Source of the DNA: JAJRXC01 sp047639555
GTDB taxonomy: Bacteria > Actinomycetota > Acidimicrobiia > Acidimicrobiales > Aldehydirespiratoraceae
DNA length: 64,000 nt
NCBI GenBank assembly: GCA_047639555.1
Contig: JBLIOE010000001.1
Span: 124,001-188,000, forward strand
Reading direction: 5' to 3'
How positions within the stretch are numbered: position 1 is the first letter of the stretch; each line of letters opens with the position of its first letter. The position numbers and the translations under genes are program-made. This document shows positions 26,031 to 34,515 of the stretch, piece after piece. The notes below the pieces were generated by a model that was given only the letters and a program-made list of their open reading frames with translations, had not been told where the DNA came from and did no database searches.

Positions 26031-27356
26031 ATGACGACCGATAACTATCGCGGCGACTTCGATCCGAACTTCACCCTCGATCAGCTGAGCCGCGCCACGC
26101 TGGCGCGTCTCTGCCGCGAGTACATGATGGTGGGCATGTACCACGACCGCGGACTGATGATCCACGTCGTTGCTGCAGCCGGCCAAGACGCGACGATCGC
26201 TCAGGCCGACAGTGAGTGGATGGGGTCGAGCCCGATCTACGCCGCCCGCAACAAGAAGAACCTCGGGATGAGCGGGGATGCCGTTGGCACTGCGTTCAAG
26301 GCGATGCAGTTCGATGTCGGCGCTCCCCATCAATATCTCGACTTCCAGTTCGAAGTGATCGACCACGACCTCGGCTACTTCCACCTCCCCTACTGCGGTG
26401 CCCACGACTACGTCCGCCAGATGACGCGCAACGACGAGTCGCTCGTCCACAACATGTGTCACCACATGGAGGACCGCACGTTCGACGCCACGCTCGGTGC
26501 GACGAACCCAAGGATGCGAGCGATACCGATACACCGGCCGCCGAAGCCCGACGAATTCACCGGCGACCACTGCCGATGGGAAGTGCGCAATCTTCCCGAG
26601 GACGACAACAGCATCGGGGCCCGTTCCGCGGCGCCGAGCCTGACCGTGGTTGCGGCCTCGCGCGCCGCACAGTTCGAGTTCGTGGTCGGAGACTCGGGCG
26701 AGGACGGCGGCATGACCGACTACGCCGGCGACCTGAAACAAGACCTGCAGCTCGAAGACTTCGCCCACAACGTGCTCGTGCGTCAGGCCAAGGAGTTCTG
26801 CCTTGACGCTCACCTCCTCATGCGCGCCGCGTACTGGTCGGTCGACGAGCTGATCAGCCCCGAAGTCCTCGACGATGCCGCACCCCAACAGCGCGCTGCG
26901 ATTGCGCCCGTGTTGGTCGCTCGTCTCCGCGATGCGCTCGACATTCGCGGCGATGACATGGCCGCGATCGGCAAGATCCTGCAGGTCGACCCGGTGCTGG
27001 TGAACGACTACGTCCGCTATGAGTTCGATGTGATCGACGACGCGCACGGCCGGATCACGTTCGACAGATCCTCCGAGGGAATCGGCGACGATGTTTGCCG
27101 GAGCCCGTTGTCGTGGCTCGAAGATCCCGATGCTCCCGGCTTCGAACACATGGCCCAGGCGGTCAACCCGCGAGCCCGGGTTCGGTCGGTCACCGACCTC
27201 ACCTGGGACATCGAGATTCAGGTCGACGCCGAACCGGTCAAGCCGCATTGGGGTGCCGACATGGTTGGCGCGTTCGGAACCGCCGAGTTCGATCTCACTA
27301 TGCGCCCCGTCAACGTCTCCATCGGTGAGCGACCGGAGCATACGATCACCGCGTGA
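26031..27356 (+). CDS. Internally duplicated cytosolic protein, unknown
   Basis: 441 residues with no signal or membrane segment. Two halves look related: EYMMVGMYHDRGLMIH / FEVIDHDLGYFHL / TLGATNPRMRA in the first (about 25-170) and EFCLDAHLLMRAAYW / FDVIDDAHGRITF / MAQAVNPRARV in the second (about 250-395). The first half holds a His/Cys-rich patch (HLPYCGAHDYV, HNMCHHMED) that could bind metal; the second half has lost most of those residues. I do not recognise the family. Its stop overlaps the GTG of the exporter gene, and a CoA transferase precedes it, so a role in small-acid metabolism is possible. Confidence 0.8.
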   Translation: MTTDNYRGDFDPNFTLDQLSRATLARLCREYMMVGMYHDRGLMIHVVAAAGQDATIAQADSEWMGSSPIYAARNKKNLGMSGDAVGTAFKAMQFDVGAPHQYLDFQFEVIDHDLGYFHLPYCGAHDYVRQMTRNDESLVHNMCHHMEDRTFDATLGATNPRMRAIPIHRPPKPDEFTGDHCRWEVRNLPEDDNSIGARSAAPSLTVVAASRAAQFEFVVGDSGEDGGMTDYAGDLKQDLQLEDFAHNVLVRQAKEFCLDAHLLMRAAYWSVDELISPEVLDDAAPQQRAAIAPVLVARLRDALDIRGDDMAAIGKILQVDPVLVNDYVRYEFDVIDDAHGRITFDRSSEGIGDDVCRSPLSWLEDPDAPGFEHMAQAVNPRARVRSVTDLTWDIEIQVDAEPVKPHWGADMVGAFGTAEFDLTMRPVNVSIGERPEHTITA

Positions 27357-28273
27357 CGTCGCCCACCACGGCCCAACGGCTTTCGCCAAACACCTTGGGC
27401 AGCGTCTACATGGTCATCGGGTCGCTCGGTTACGTCATCAATGACGCCCTCGTTCGGGCCGCCTCGGAGGAGGGACTCGACGTCTATCAGGCGCTGTTTC
27501 TCCGCGGTCTCACGATGGCCGTGATCTTCGCGGCGATCTGCACGAAACGAGACGAGCACGTCACCCGGCAACAGCTACAGCGGCCCTTCGTCATACGGGT
27601 GCTCGCCGAAGTCGTTGCGTCGGCCTTCTTCTTTGCCGCCATCGTGCAGATCGACTTCGCCAACGCCCAAACGATCCAGTCGCTGGTGCCCTTCGCCGTC
27701 ACACTCGTCGCCGCGTCCTATCTTCGCGAACACGTCAGCGGCCGCCAATACATCGCCGTTGCCGCCGGGTTCATCGGCGTCGTCATCGTCGCCCGGCCGG
27801 CCACCGATGCATTCTCGTTCTGGGCGCTGATGGCCGTAGCGAGCGCCGCCTTCCAGGTTGTGCGTGAATTCGCGACACGACGGGTGCCGGCCGAAACGTC
27901 GGCGTTCGGAATCGCGCTACTCACAGCCCTCGGCGTGTCGGCGCTCACCGGCATAATCTCGATCTTCACGGGATGGGGCGAGATCACCGCTCGAGGGCTG
28001 CTCTATCTCGGCGCCGCAGTGGTCTTTCTCGTCATCGGATATGTGTTCACCATCCAAACTGCGCGCGTCGGCGATCTGAGTGTGTCGGCCCCCTTCCGCT
28101 ACACAACTCTGCTGGGAGCGGTGCTGATCGGTGCACTCTTCTTCGACGAGGCGCCCGACGCGATGACCGCCATCGGATGCTTGATCATCGTCATCGCCGG
28201 CCTCTACGCGATTCGACTCGGACATCAGATAGCGAGAGCCGCCCGAGCTGAGGCTCAAGCGACCACGACCTAA
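27353..28273 (+). CDS. DMT-superfamily transporter with two EamA domains
   Basis: 306 residues, about ten membrane helices in two five-helix EamA repeats (first around 15-145, second around 155-295). IGSLGYVINDALVRAA and the conserved end-of-repeat AAGFIGVVIVARP and IGCLIIVIAGLYAI are characteristic. Likely a metabolite exporter/permease in the inner membrane; substrate unknown. The GTG start overlaps the upstream stop as GTGA, so it is probably translated together with the duplicated unknown protein. Confidence 0.9.
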   Translation: MTSPTTAQRLSPNTLGSVYMVIGSLGYVINDALVRAASEEGLDVYQALFLRGLTMAVIFAAICTKRDEHVTRQQLQRPFVIRVLAEVVASAFFFAAIVQIDFANAQTIQSLVPFAVTLVAASYLREHVSGRQYIAVAAGFIGVVIVARPATDAFSFWALMAVASAAFQVVREFATRRVPAETSAFGIALLTALGVSALTGIISIFTGWGEITARGLLYLGAAVVFLVIGYVFTIQTARVGDLSVSAPFRYTTLLGAVLIGALFFDEAPDAMTAIGCLIIVIAGLYAIRLGHQIARAARAEAQATTT

Positions 28274-28380
28274 CCTTCCCCGCGAATCGTCCCGATACCG
28301 CGGCTGCAGCAGTCGCTGTCGGCGAACGAGCCGAAGCCAGCGGGTGGAGGACCTGTGCCGAAAGATCGGCGTTGCCAAGA

Positions 28381-28653
28381 ATGACGCTCACTGAGTTGGA
28401 AGCTCCCGAGATTGAGCTTCTCTCCGTGCTGGGAACCGCAGTGAAAGGGCTCGAACTCGGGTTCGACAATGTTCTCGTGCACGTAGTAATCGCCGGTCAC
28501 ATGGCCTCACCGTGGCGATCAGTTGACGGTGCCATCGGTCGAGTTCGCGAGTTCATTGCCGCGATCAGGCCGCTCCTCGGCGATAACGCTCAGGAACTCG
28601 AAAAGCGGCGCCGCGAATACGAAGACATCGTCATGGGCGGCGGCTGGTTCTGA
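28381..28653 (+). CDS. Small helical protein, uncertain
   Basis: 90 residues, MTLTELEAPEIELLSVLGTA..., ending in a charged helix LEKRRREYEDIVMGGGWF. Composition is coherent, with alternating hydrophobic segments, but no clear ribosome site precedes the ATG (a TTG at 28372 is also in frame) and no family is recognised. The complementary strand is also open, weakening the call. If it is not a gene, 28274-28753 holds nothing else I can name. Confidence 0.4.
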   Translation: MTLTELEAPEIELLSVLGTAVKGLELGFDNVLVHVVIAGHMASPWRSVDGAIGRVREFIAAIRPLLGDNAQELEKRRREYEDIVMGGGWF

Positions 28654-28753
28654 TTTCGGCCCTGCCGGCGGACGGGTTCCTCTGGCGTCTCGCTGATCCA
28701 TGTGTCAGCCTAATGACAAGGCGTATCTTGGTGGTCACCGAAAAGAGATGGCA

Positions 28754-29275
28754 ATGGGTTGGATTGAACGTCGGCCACGAGATGTGACTTCGCAAATCCT
28801 GGAGTACGCAGAGAGTGGTCGCCTCGTCGAAGGCCCACGCGCCAACAACGACGACCAGCGGAGCGCGATCGGCCTTGTCGTCGTGTCCGCGCTCATGCTT
28901 GGGGGCGGGTTGAGCCTCGCCGCCAACGGTGCGCTGGGCGACGGCGGACAAGCCGTCACGCTCGTGGCGATCGCGTGTGCAATGGGGTCGCTCGCTATTC
29001 TCGTGCTGGCAATCCGCCAGCTTCGAGTGACACCGGCCGGTATGCCAGTGAAGGTCCGTCCCGCCGCGGTTCTGCCGCCGCACCTGGTGCGCGAGGGCAA
29101 CTGGATTCATCGAGACGGCGCTTGGTTGCGGGTGCAACATGTCGGCCGCGACGGCGGAGGCCGCATCCATGCGCTCGTCAGCTCGGGCGAGGTCGTGGAG
29201 CTCGCCGCCGCCACCACGATCGCGGGCGACGACTTCCGTCCCACCAAAGACCCGGTCGCCTCACTGCGCCATTAG
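28754..29275 (+). CDS. Small membrane protein with two helices and a C-terminal beta-like domain, unknown
   Basis: 173 residues from an ATG preceded by AAAAGAG at 6 nt. Two membrane helices occur near 42-66 (IGLVVVSALMLGGGLSLA) and 74-97 (VTLVAIACAMGSLAILVLAI). The soluble C-terminal part (about 105-173) has DGAWLRVQHVGRDGGGRIHA, an SH3- or NfeD-like pattern, but I cannot assign it. The stop TAG overlaps the stop of the convergent MBL gene by 3 bases on the other strand. Confidence 0.7.
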   Translation: MGWIERRPRDVTSQILEYAESGRLVEGPRANNDDQRSAIGLVVVSALMLGGGLSLAANGALGDGGQAVTLVAIACAMGSLAILVLAIRQLRVTPAGMPVKVRPAAVLPPHLVREGNWIHRDGAWLRVQHVGRDGGGRIHALVSSGEVVELAAATTIAGDDFRPTKDPVASLRH

Positions 29276-30561
29276 TCGAGCGATCCCAGCGCATCGCTCG
29301 ATGCCGCAATCGCGCTCTTGTAGATCCCCTTCGTCATCAGCGATGTGGCGACGGCCCGCAGTGCGCCGTACACCTCGATCCGAGCCTCGTGGACTGCACC
29401 GTTTGTCGGCTCTGCCGCGGACGCCATCTCGACGAGATGGGCCGCAACCGCGAGGTCGCCGGTTTCCACCAGCGCGAGGGCTCGGTGCGCAAGCGCGGCC
29501 GCGCCACCGGCAAGTGAGGCGACTTCGGCACCAAGGGCGGACCGTGGCGCGGGATGCAGCGACGACGGGTCGCCGTCCCACCAGCCGCCGTAAAGTCGAT
29601 AGATGTTGCGCACCACGAACTCGGGTTCGTCATAACTTGGGATGAGATACGGCACGTTCTGGAACCGCGAGGGCAGCTTCACTGAATGCAGGATCGTGTC
29701 GAGCGTGGCGCCCTGATTCATCAGGGCAACGGTCTCCTCGACCAGGTACTCGAGCGCCGACGCCGAGGTGTCGAGCACCGTGGCGATGCGTTCCTTGCCG
29801 CCGATCGGAAGGCCATGAGCAGGCAGGATCAGTTCGGGCTCCTTGGCGATCATCGCCCGGAGGGCCGTGGCCCAGTCACCGGCGAACCGCTGGACCTTCT
29901 GCGGATTCCCGGCGTTCGGGAAGTGCCACATGACCAGATCGCCGGAGAAGATCGCTTTGCGGTCCTCGTCCCAGATCCAGGTGTGGTCGTCGGTTTCACC
30001 AACCGCGTGATGCAGCTCAAACGTTGTGTCGCCGATCGTGGTGGTCATGCCTGACTCGTGCGTAATTGTCGGGGTGCCGACGTCGGCCGGCAGGAATTCT
30101 CCCGCCGCACCGACCACACCGGTGCTGGTGACGTTGCCGCCGAACTGCCGGGCATTGATCGCCATGTTCCAGCCGGTCGTTTCGCGATAACGAGCGAAAC
30201 GCTCGTGCACGGCCTTGTGGGCAATCACTTCGGGGGCGCGCTGCCCGTTGGCCGCCGCCTCCGCGATGATCGCGCCGCTGCCGCCCACATGGTCGATATG
30301 GCCGTGCGTGTAAACCATCGAGTGGACGTGGTCGTCGCGCCAACCACGGATCGCGCCGAGCGCCGCGACGCCGCCGCTGACATGGCTCGTGTCCATCAGC
30401 ACTAGCCCGTCACCGGTATCGACCGTCCAGATGTGGGAGAACGCCTCGACGATCGACAGGTTCTCCGCGACCTCGGTGAGCTCCATCGTCACGCGGTTCG
30501 TCCGCTCGTTCATATCGCCTTCGTCGATGACACGAGACGACAACGCAATCAGATCAGCCAC
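29272..30561 (-). CDS. MBL-fold hydrolase with alkylsulfatase-dimerisation-like region
   Basis: 429 residues. The metallo-beta-lactamase domain (about 15-250) has the dizinc motif THGHIDHVGG, a downstream LHHAVGETDDHTWIW histidine and GDLVMWHFPNAGNPQKVQRF. The remaining C-terminal region (about 275-425) matches the helical dimerisation segment of SDS/alkyl-sulfatase-like proteins (YGGWWDGDPSSLHP). Sulfate-ester hydrolysis is likely but not certain. The GTG at 30561 is chosen for GGGAG 6 nt upstream. It is divergent from the GNAT gene with a 44-bp shared promoter region. Confidence 0.85.
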   Translation of the reverse strand: MADLIALSSRVIDEGDMNERTNRVTMELTEVAENLSIVEAFSHIWTVDTGDGLVLMDTSHVSGGVAALGAIRGWRDDHVHSMVYTHGHIDHVGGSGAIIAEAAANGQRAPEVIAHKAVHERFARYRETTGWNMAINARQFGGNVTSTGVVGAAGEFLPADVGTPTITHESGMTTTIGDTTFELHHAVGETDDHTWIWDEDRKAIFSGDLVMWHFPNAGNPQKVQRFAGDWATALRAMIAKEPELILPAHGLPIGGKERIATVLDTSASALEYLVEETVALMNQGATLDTILHSVKLPSRFQNVPYLIPSYDEPEFVVRNIYRLYGGWWDGDPSSLHPAPRSALGAEVASLAGGAAALAHRALALVETGDLAVAAHLVEMASAAEPTNGAVHEARIEVYGALRAVATSLMTKGIYKSAIAASSDALGSLD

Positions 30562-30605
30562 GGGTTTCTCCCAGCTCAAGGTATGGGCACGGTACCGTCC
30601 GGGCA

Positions 30606-31618
30606 TGACTGCGTTGCAACCGCCCGATGGCGCCACCGTCCATGACGACGTCGACGGGTGGACGATCGACGGCAAAAGCGACGACCCGCAGATCCTAAGC
30701 GACGCCACCCAGCTACTCGATCGGGAGCTCCCCGATCCACGATTTGTGTCCGACGACTACCTCCGCTGGGCGTATCGCGAAAACCCGCTCGGCCGAGCGT
30801 GGGAGCGTCACCAGCACGTCGAAGTCGACGGCTCGGTCCGGCTCGCCGCCCACTACGCCAACATGCCGCGGCGATTCCGCGGGCCAGTCGGCGAGCGAAG
30901 CGACGGCGCGTGGTCGCTCAACGCCGTGGTCCACTCTGACCATCAACGAGGCCGCCACTTCACGCGTATTGGCCTCGAGATCTACGAAGAAGCGACGGCC
31001 GAGGGGCGGTCATTCGTTGTTGGTGTAACCAACGAGCAGTCGACCGGGGCTGTGGTGAAGTACATGGGGTGGCGGCTCGCCGGTCCACTCCCCGTCCGCA
31101 TCGTGCTGCCGCTCGGCCGGGGCCGCACACGTATGACTCATCGCGAGATCGATGCGAACTGGCTCGACGGCGAGGAGTTCACCGAGTTCGCCGCCACGGT
31201 CGACCGCCATGTCGTCGACGGATGGTCCACCGACTACACCGCCGATGTCCTTCGCTGGCGGCTCGCCTGCCCCGAGACCCGCTACTTCGTTCACCAAGCC
31301 GATGACCTCGCGATGATCACGACAACATCGAACCTCGGTCCGATACCTGCATGCGTCGTCCTGAAGTTGTTCCCCCTAACCACCGGCACCGCGCCCATCG
31401 ACGCGACGCGAGCGATCCGCTCCGCGATGCGTTTCCATCGCGCCGCGTTCGCCGTCTACGCCGGCTTCAACGGCCGGGTGACTCTTCGCGGCGGGCGGCC
31501 GCCCCGACGCCTACAGCCGTCACCGCTCAACTTGATCATTCGCCACCTCGACCCCACCGTCGACCAAGACGCCATCACCCTCGACACCTTCGAATTCCTC
31601 GACATGGACGCCTACTAA
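30606..31618 (+). CDS. GNAT-fold N-acyltransferase-like protein
   Basis: 337 residues. The N-terminal part has YLRWAYRENPLGRAW, LAAHYANMPRRF, then VHSDHQRGRHFTRIGLEIYE, the acetyl-CoA-binding helix region, and GVTNEQSTGAVVKYMGWRL. This resembles GNAT proteins that modify sugars in envelope clusters. The C-terminal half (about 210-337) is less conserved. Acceptor unknown. It is the last plus-strand gene before a 33-bp-stem hairpin. The first ATG at 30606 fits; longer frames upstream run antisense to the MBL gene. Confidence 0.75.
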
Positions 31619-31620
31619 CC

Positions 31621-31690
31621 CCCCCCCTACGATCTCTGTCCCGTTTTGCGCCGCCCGCGGCGCAAAACGGGACAGAGATCGTAGGGGGGG
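31621..31690. terminator. Perfect 33-bp-stem hairpin filling a convergent intergenic gap
   Basis: Bases 31621-31653 are perfectly complementary to 31658-31690, with the 4-nt loop CCCG. The arms hold CTACGATCTCTGTCCCG and TTTTGCGCCG and end in a run of Cs/Gs. The hairpin fills the whole gap between the GNAT stop (31618) and the MBL stop (31691). No T-tract on either strand. Presumably a bidirectional terminator, but the arm is far longer than needed. Confidence 0.85.
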
Positions 31691-33097
31691 TTAGACGTCG
31701 GCGCCGAAGCGCTCGGCGAGGTGGTCGACGGGGTTGCGGGAGATGACGCTGGGGGCTTGGTCGAGGAACTCTCGCCAGCGGCGGGCCATGGCGAACCACA
31801 GGCGTGGGTGGCGGGCACTCGATCGCAACGGAAGGTAACCAAGCTCCCACATCATCACGACACCCCAGAAGCCAAGATCGCTCTGGACACCACCGGGCTG
31901 TAGCGAAGTGTGGATGCGCATCGCGCCGTGGAGGATGTGGACGATGCGGTCGCGGATCGCGTCGGCCAATACGGCTTCTGGCACCGTTGTGAGGCCGGAG
32001 GCTCCCTCGGGCAATTCGGCCGACCGGCCGACCGAACGGGTGCGGAACGAGAGCCACCAGTAGGGCGTGGCGCGATCCGACGGCACATGAAAGACGAACG
32101 GTCGCGGGGCCAGACGACGAGCGAACACCCGAGGCACCTCGCGCACCATACGACCGAGATGCGCCTCAAAGGCCGACCAGTCGACGGCGACGCCGTCTTC
32201 CTCGGCCGTGCGGGCGTCGATCTTCGGCTGGTACTTCTCGGTCAGGGCGGCCAGGTGCACGTCACGGTCGACGTACCAGTCGAACCCGTCACGATCAAAG
32301 CCCGACTTGCTGTCCCACGAATCGCCGGGCGCCATTCGCATCACGTCGGTGCCGTCGATCCCGCCCCGGACCGCAACACCGTCAACCACGTCGGCGGGGG
32401 TAACCAGATGGGCATTCAGCGGTGCACTGTCGGGATGCAGGAATCCGACCATCGAGCCAAACGGGATCGCGTATTCCGGGTTGAGTCGGGCCATCACATC
32501 ATGGAAGTCGTCGAGGTAGGTCTGGTTCGTGACCAGCCTCAACTGGGCCGGATCGTCACTCTCGTAGAGCACTGGATAGCTCTGCGCGAATGAGTGGCTC
32601 TTGCACGCCAGCGTCGGTCGTCCGAAGTCCTTCACGAGCTGATCAAGGGCGCGACCGCGGATCTTGCAATCGTTGATGTCAACCACCACATGGTCGTCTT
32701 CGGCGATCACGAAGGCCGTGTCGTCGAACCCGTACTGATACGACGCCACCCGCACGCCATCGCCGAGGTCGATCTCTCGCCCGTGGATCAGTTCGCGAGG
32801 CTTCTCGAAGCCCAGGCTCTCGACCTCGTCGGACATCACGTCGACACCGAATCGCGGAATCAAGATCTCCGCCGAACGGTCGAGCTTGCGCATCGACGGA
32901 TAGTGAAAGTGATCGAAGTGGTGATGGGTGAGGTACACCCAGTCCGGTCGGAGCATCTCCTCAGTGGGTTCGGTGGACGGCGGAAAGTGCCACCACGAGC
33001 GCCAATAACAGGAACCGAACAGCCAAGGGTCGACGAGAATGGTGCCGGCCCGGGTCTCGACCCGCAGGCACGAGTGGCCAATCACCGTCACACGCAT
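31691..33097 (-). CDS. MBL-fold metal-dependent hydrolase (UlaG/NAPE-PLD-like)
   Basis: 468 residues starting MRVTVIGHSCLRVET, the usual beta-strand opening of this family. The metal motif is LTHHHFDHFHYPS (about 77-89); VDINDCKIRG supplies another metal Asp, and ACKSHSFAQSYP a substrate-side His. The MBL domain ends near residue 250; the C-terminal 200 residues (including PYWWLSFRTRSVG) are extra. Related proteins accompany CMP-Neu5Ac hydroxylase-like or phospholipase D-like activity; exact reaction unknown. Divergent from the first glycosyltransferase with a 35-bp gap. Confidence 0.85.
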   Translation of the reverse strand: MRVTVIGHSCLRVETRAGTILVDPWLFGSCYWRSWWHFPPSTEPTEEMLRPDWVYLTHHHFDHFHYPSMRKLDRSAEILIPRFGVDVMSDEVESLGFEKPRELIHGREIDLGDGVRVASYQYGFDDTAFVIAEDDHVVVDINDCKIRGRALDQLVKDFGRPTLACKSHSFAQSYPVLYESDDPAQLRLVTNQTYLDDFHDVMARLNPEYAIPFGSMVGFLHPDSAPLNAHLVTPADVVDGVAVRGGIDGTDVMRMAPGDSWDSKSGFDRDGFDWYVDRDVHLAALTEKYQPKIDARTAEEDGVAVDWSAFEAHLGRMVREVPRVFARRLAPRPFVFHVPSDRATPYWWLSFRTRSVGRSAELPEGASGLTTVPEAVLADAIRDRIVHILHGAMRIHTSLQPGGVQSDLGFWGVVMMWELGYLPLRSSARHPRLWFAMARRWREFLDQAPSVISRNPVDHLAERFGADV

Positions 33098-33132
33098 GGG
33101 CCGCAACCGTACGCCACAAGTACGATCACCCG

Positions 33133-34515
33133 GTGCGCTGGGGAATCACATTTCGACGAGCTGTTCTGCTGGGTTGGGAACGCGCCCGCACTTGCGCCAG
33201 ACAACACCCGTTTGCCCTCGCTGTCCTGCTGGCCTTCGGCTTGGCCGTTGCCGTGCGCTGGCTGGTGCTCATTCGTTGGTACGGCGATGTTCCGCTCATC
33301 GAAGAGGGAACGATTAACGACAACCTCTACTACCACCTGAGCGCCAACCTTTTGGCCGACGGTCACGGCTTCGCCAATCCCTTCGAATACCAGGTGAACG
33401 GGGTGCTCGTGCCCACGGCCGCCCACCCGCCCGGCTACACCGTGTATCTCGCGATCTGGTCGTTCTTCAGCGCCGACTCGGTCACCTGGCATCGCTTTGC
33501 TGGCGGTCTGCTTTCGGCGACCGCCGTCCTGCCCGTGGGCCTTACCCTGCGGCGTCTCTTCGATCTCCGCACCACGGCAATCGCGATGTTCGCCGTCGCC
33601 ATTTATCCACCGCTCTGGATGAACGACGCGCTGATCCTGTCCGAGAGCATGTACATCCCGCTCGCCGCGTGGGCGCTCTACTTCGCCCATCGGGCCTACG
33701 AGGAGCCCTCGGTCAAACGAATTGTTCACCTCACCGTGATGTTGTCGTTCGGCGCGCTCACCCGCTCCGAACCGTTCCTCATGTTCTTCCTGCTGCTCGC
33801 ACCGATGGTGATGTTCCATCCCAAACTCGAGTGGCGAGACCGCATCAAACGCACGGCGATGGCGGCCGGTCTCGCCATGTTGATTCTTGCCCCGTGGGTG
33901 GGCCGCAACGTGACGATCTTCGATGAGCCCACCTATCTCGCCGTGGGCCCGGGTTATGTGCTCGAGCTCGGCAACTGCGACGACACCTACTCCGGCACGT
34001 TTCTCGGCTACTGGAGCGCGAACTGCGACGACGGCACCACGTGGCCCGAGGGCGGCGACGAATCGGCGATCGCGGCCGCGAAGTACGCCAAGGCCACCGA
34101 GTACATCGGCGAGAACTGGGAACAACTACCGAAGGTGGTGGCGGCCCGAGTTGGGCGCATCCTCGGCGTTTACCGGCCAGTCCAAGGCATCAATTTCGAC
34201 ACATTCTTCGAGCGACGGGTGCGCACCCATGTGACGGTCGGGCTTTGGGCCCACTACTTCGTGATGCTTGGGTCGCTCTACGGCATCACGGTGTGGCGTC
34301 GCCGCACGACCGTCCTGCCCATCGCAGCAATCGCCGGTACGGCCATCTTCACCGCGGCGATCACCTTCGGGATCTCGCGATACCGCATCGGCGCGGACCT
34401 CGTGTTCGTGATTCTGACCGCTGTCGCCCTGGGCCATCTGATCGACCGCTACGGTCCCCCAAAGCCCGGGGAACCGCTGCCCCCAGAAACCATCGACGAA
34501 GGGGCGTTGTCATGA
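33133..34515 (+). CDS. GT39/ArnT-like membrane glycosyltransferase (paralogue 1)
   Basis: 460 residues with about ten membrane helices from a GTG start. The first extracytoplasmic loop carries EEGTINDNLYYHLSANLLAD with acidic residues where GT-C enzymes hold the catalytic Asp, followed by AHPPGYTVYLAIW. Later landmarks are AIYPPLWMNDALILSESMYI, RSEPFLMF, LAPWVGRNVTIFDEP and ARVGRILGVYRPVQG. It would transfer a sugar from a lipid-phosphate donor outside the membrane. It shares all landmarks with paralogue 2 and the C-terminal half of the acyltransferase fusion. Its stop overlaps the next ATG (ATGA). Confidence 0.85.
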   Translation: MRWGITFRRAVLLGWERARTCARQHPFALAVLLAFGLAVAVRWLVLIRWYGDVPLIEEGTINDNLYYHLSANLLADGHGFANPFEYQVNGVLVPTAAHPPGYTVYLAIWSFFSADSVTWHRFAGGLLSATAVLPVGLTLRRLFDLRTTAIAMFAVAIYPPLWMNDALILSESMYIPLAAWALYFAHRAYEEPSVKRIVHLTVMLSFGALTRSEPFLMFFLLLAPMVMFHPKLEWRDRIKRTAMAAGLAMLILAPWVGRNVTIFDEPTYLAVGPGYVLELGNCDDTYSGTFLGYWSANCDDGTTWPEGGDESAIAAAKYAKATEYIGENWEQLPKVVAARVGRILGVYRPVQGINFDTFFERRVRTHVTVGLWAHYFVMLGSLYGITVWRRRTTVLPIAAIAGTAIFTAAITFGISRYRIGADLVFVILTAVALGHLIDRYGPPKPGEPLPPETIDEGALS

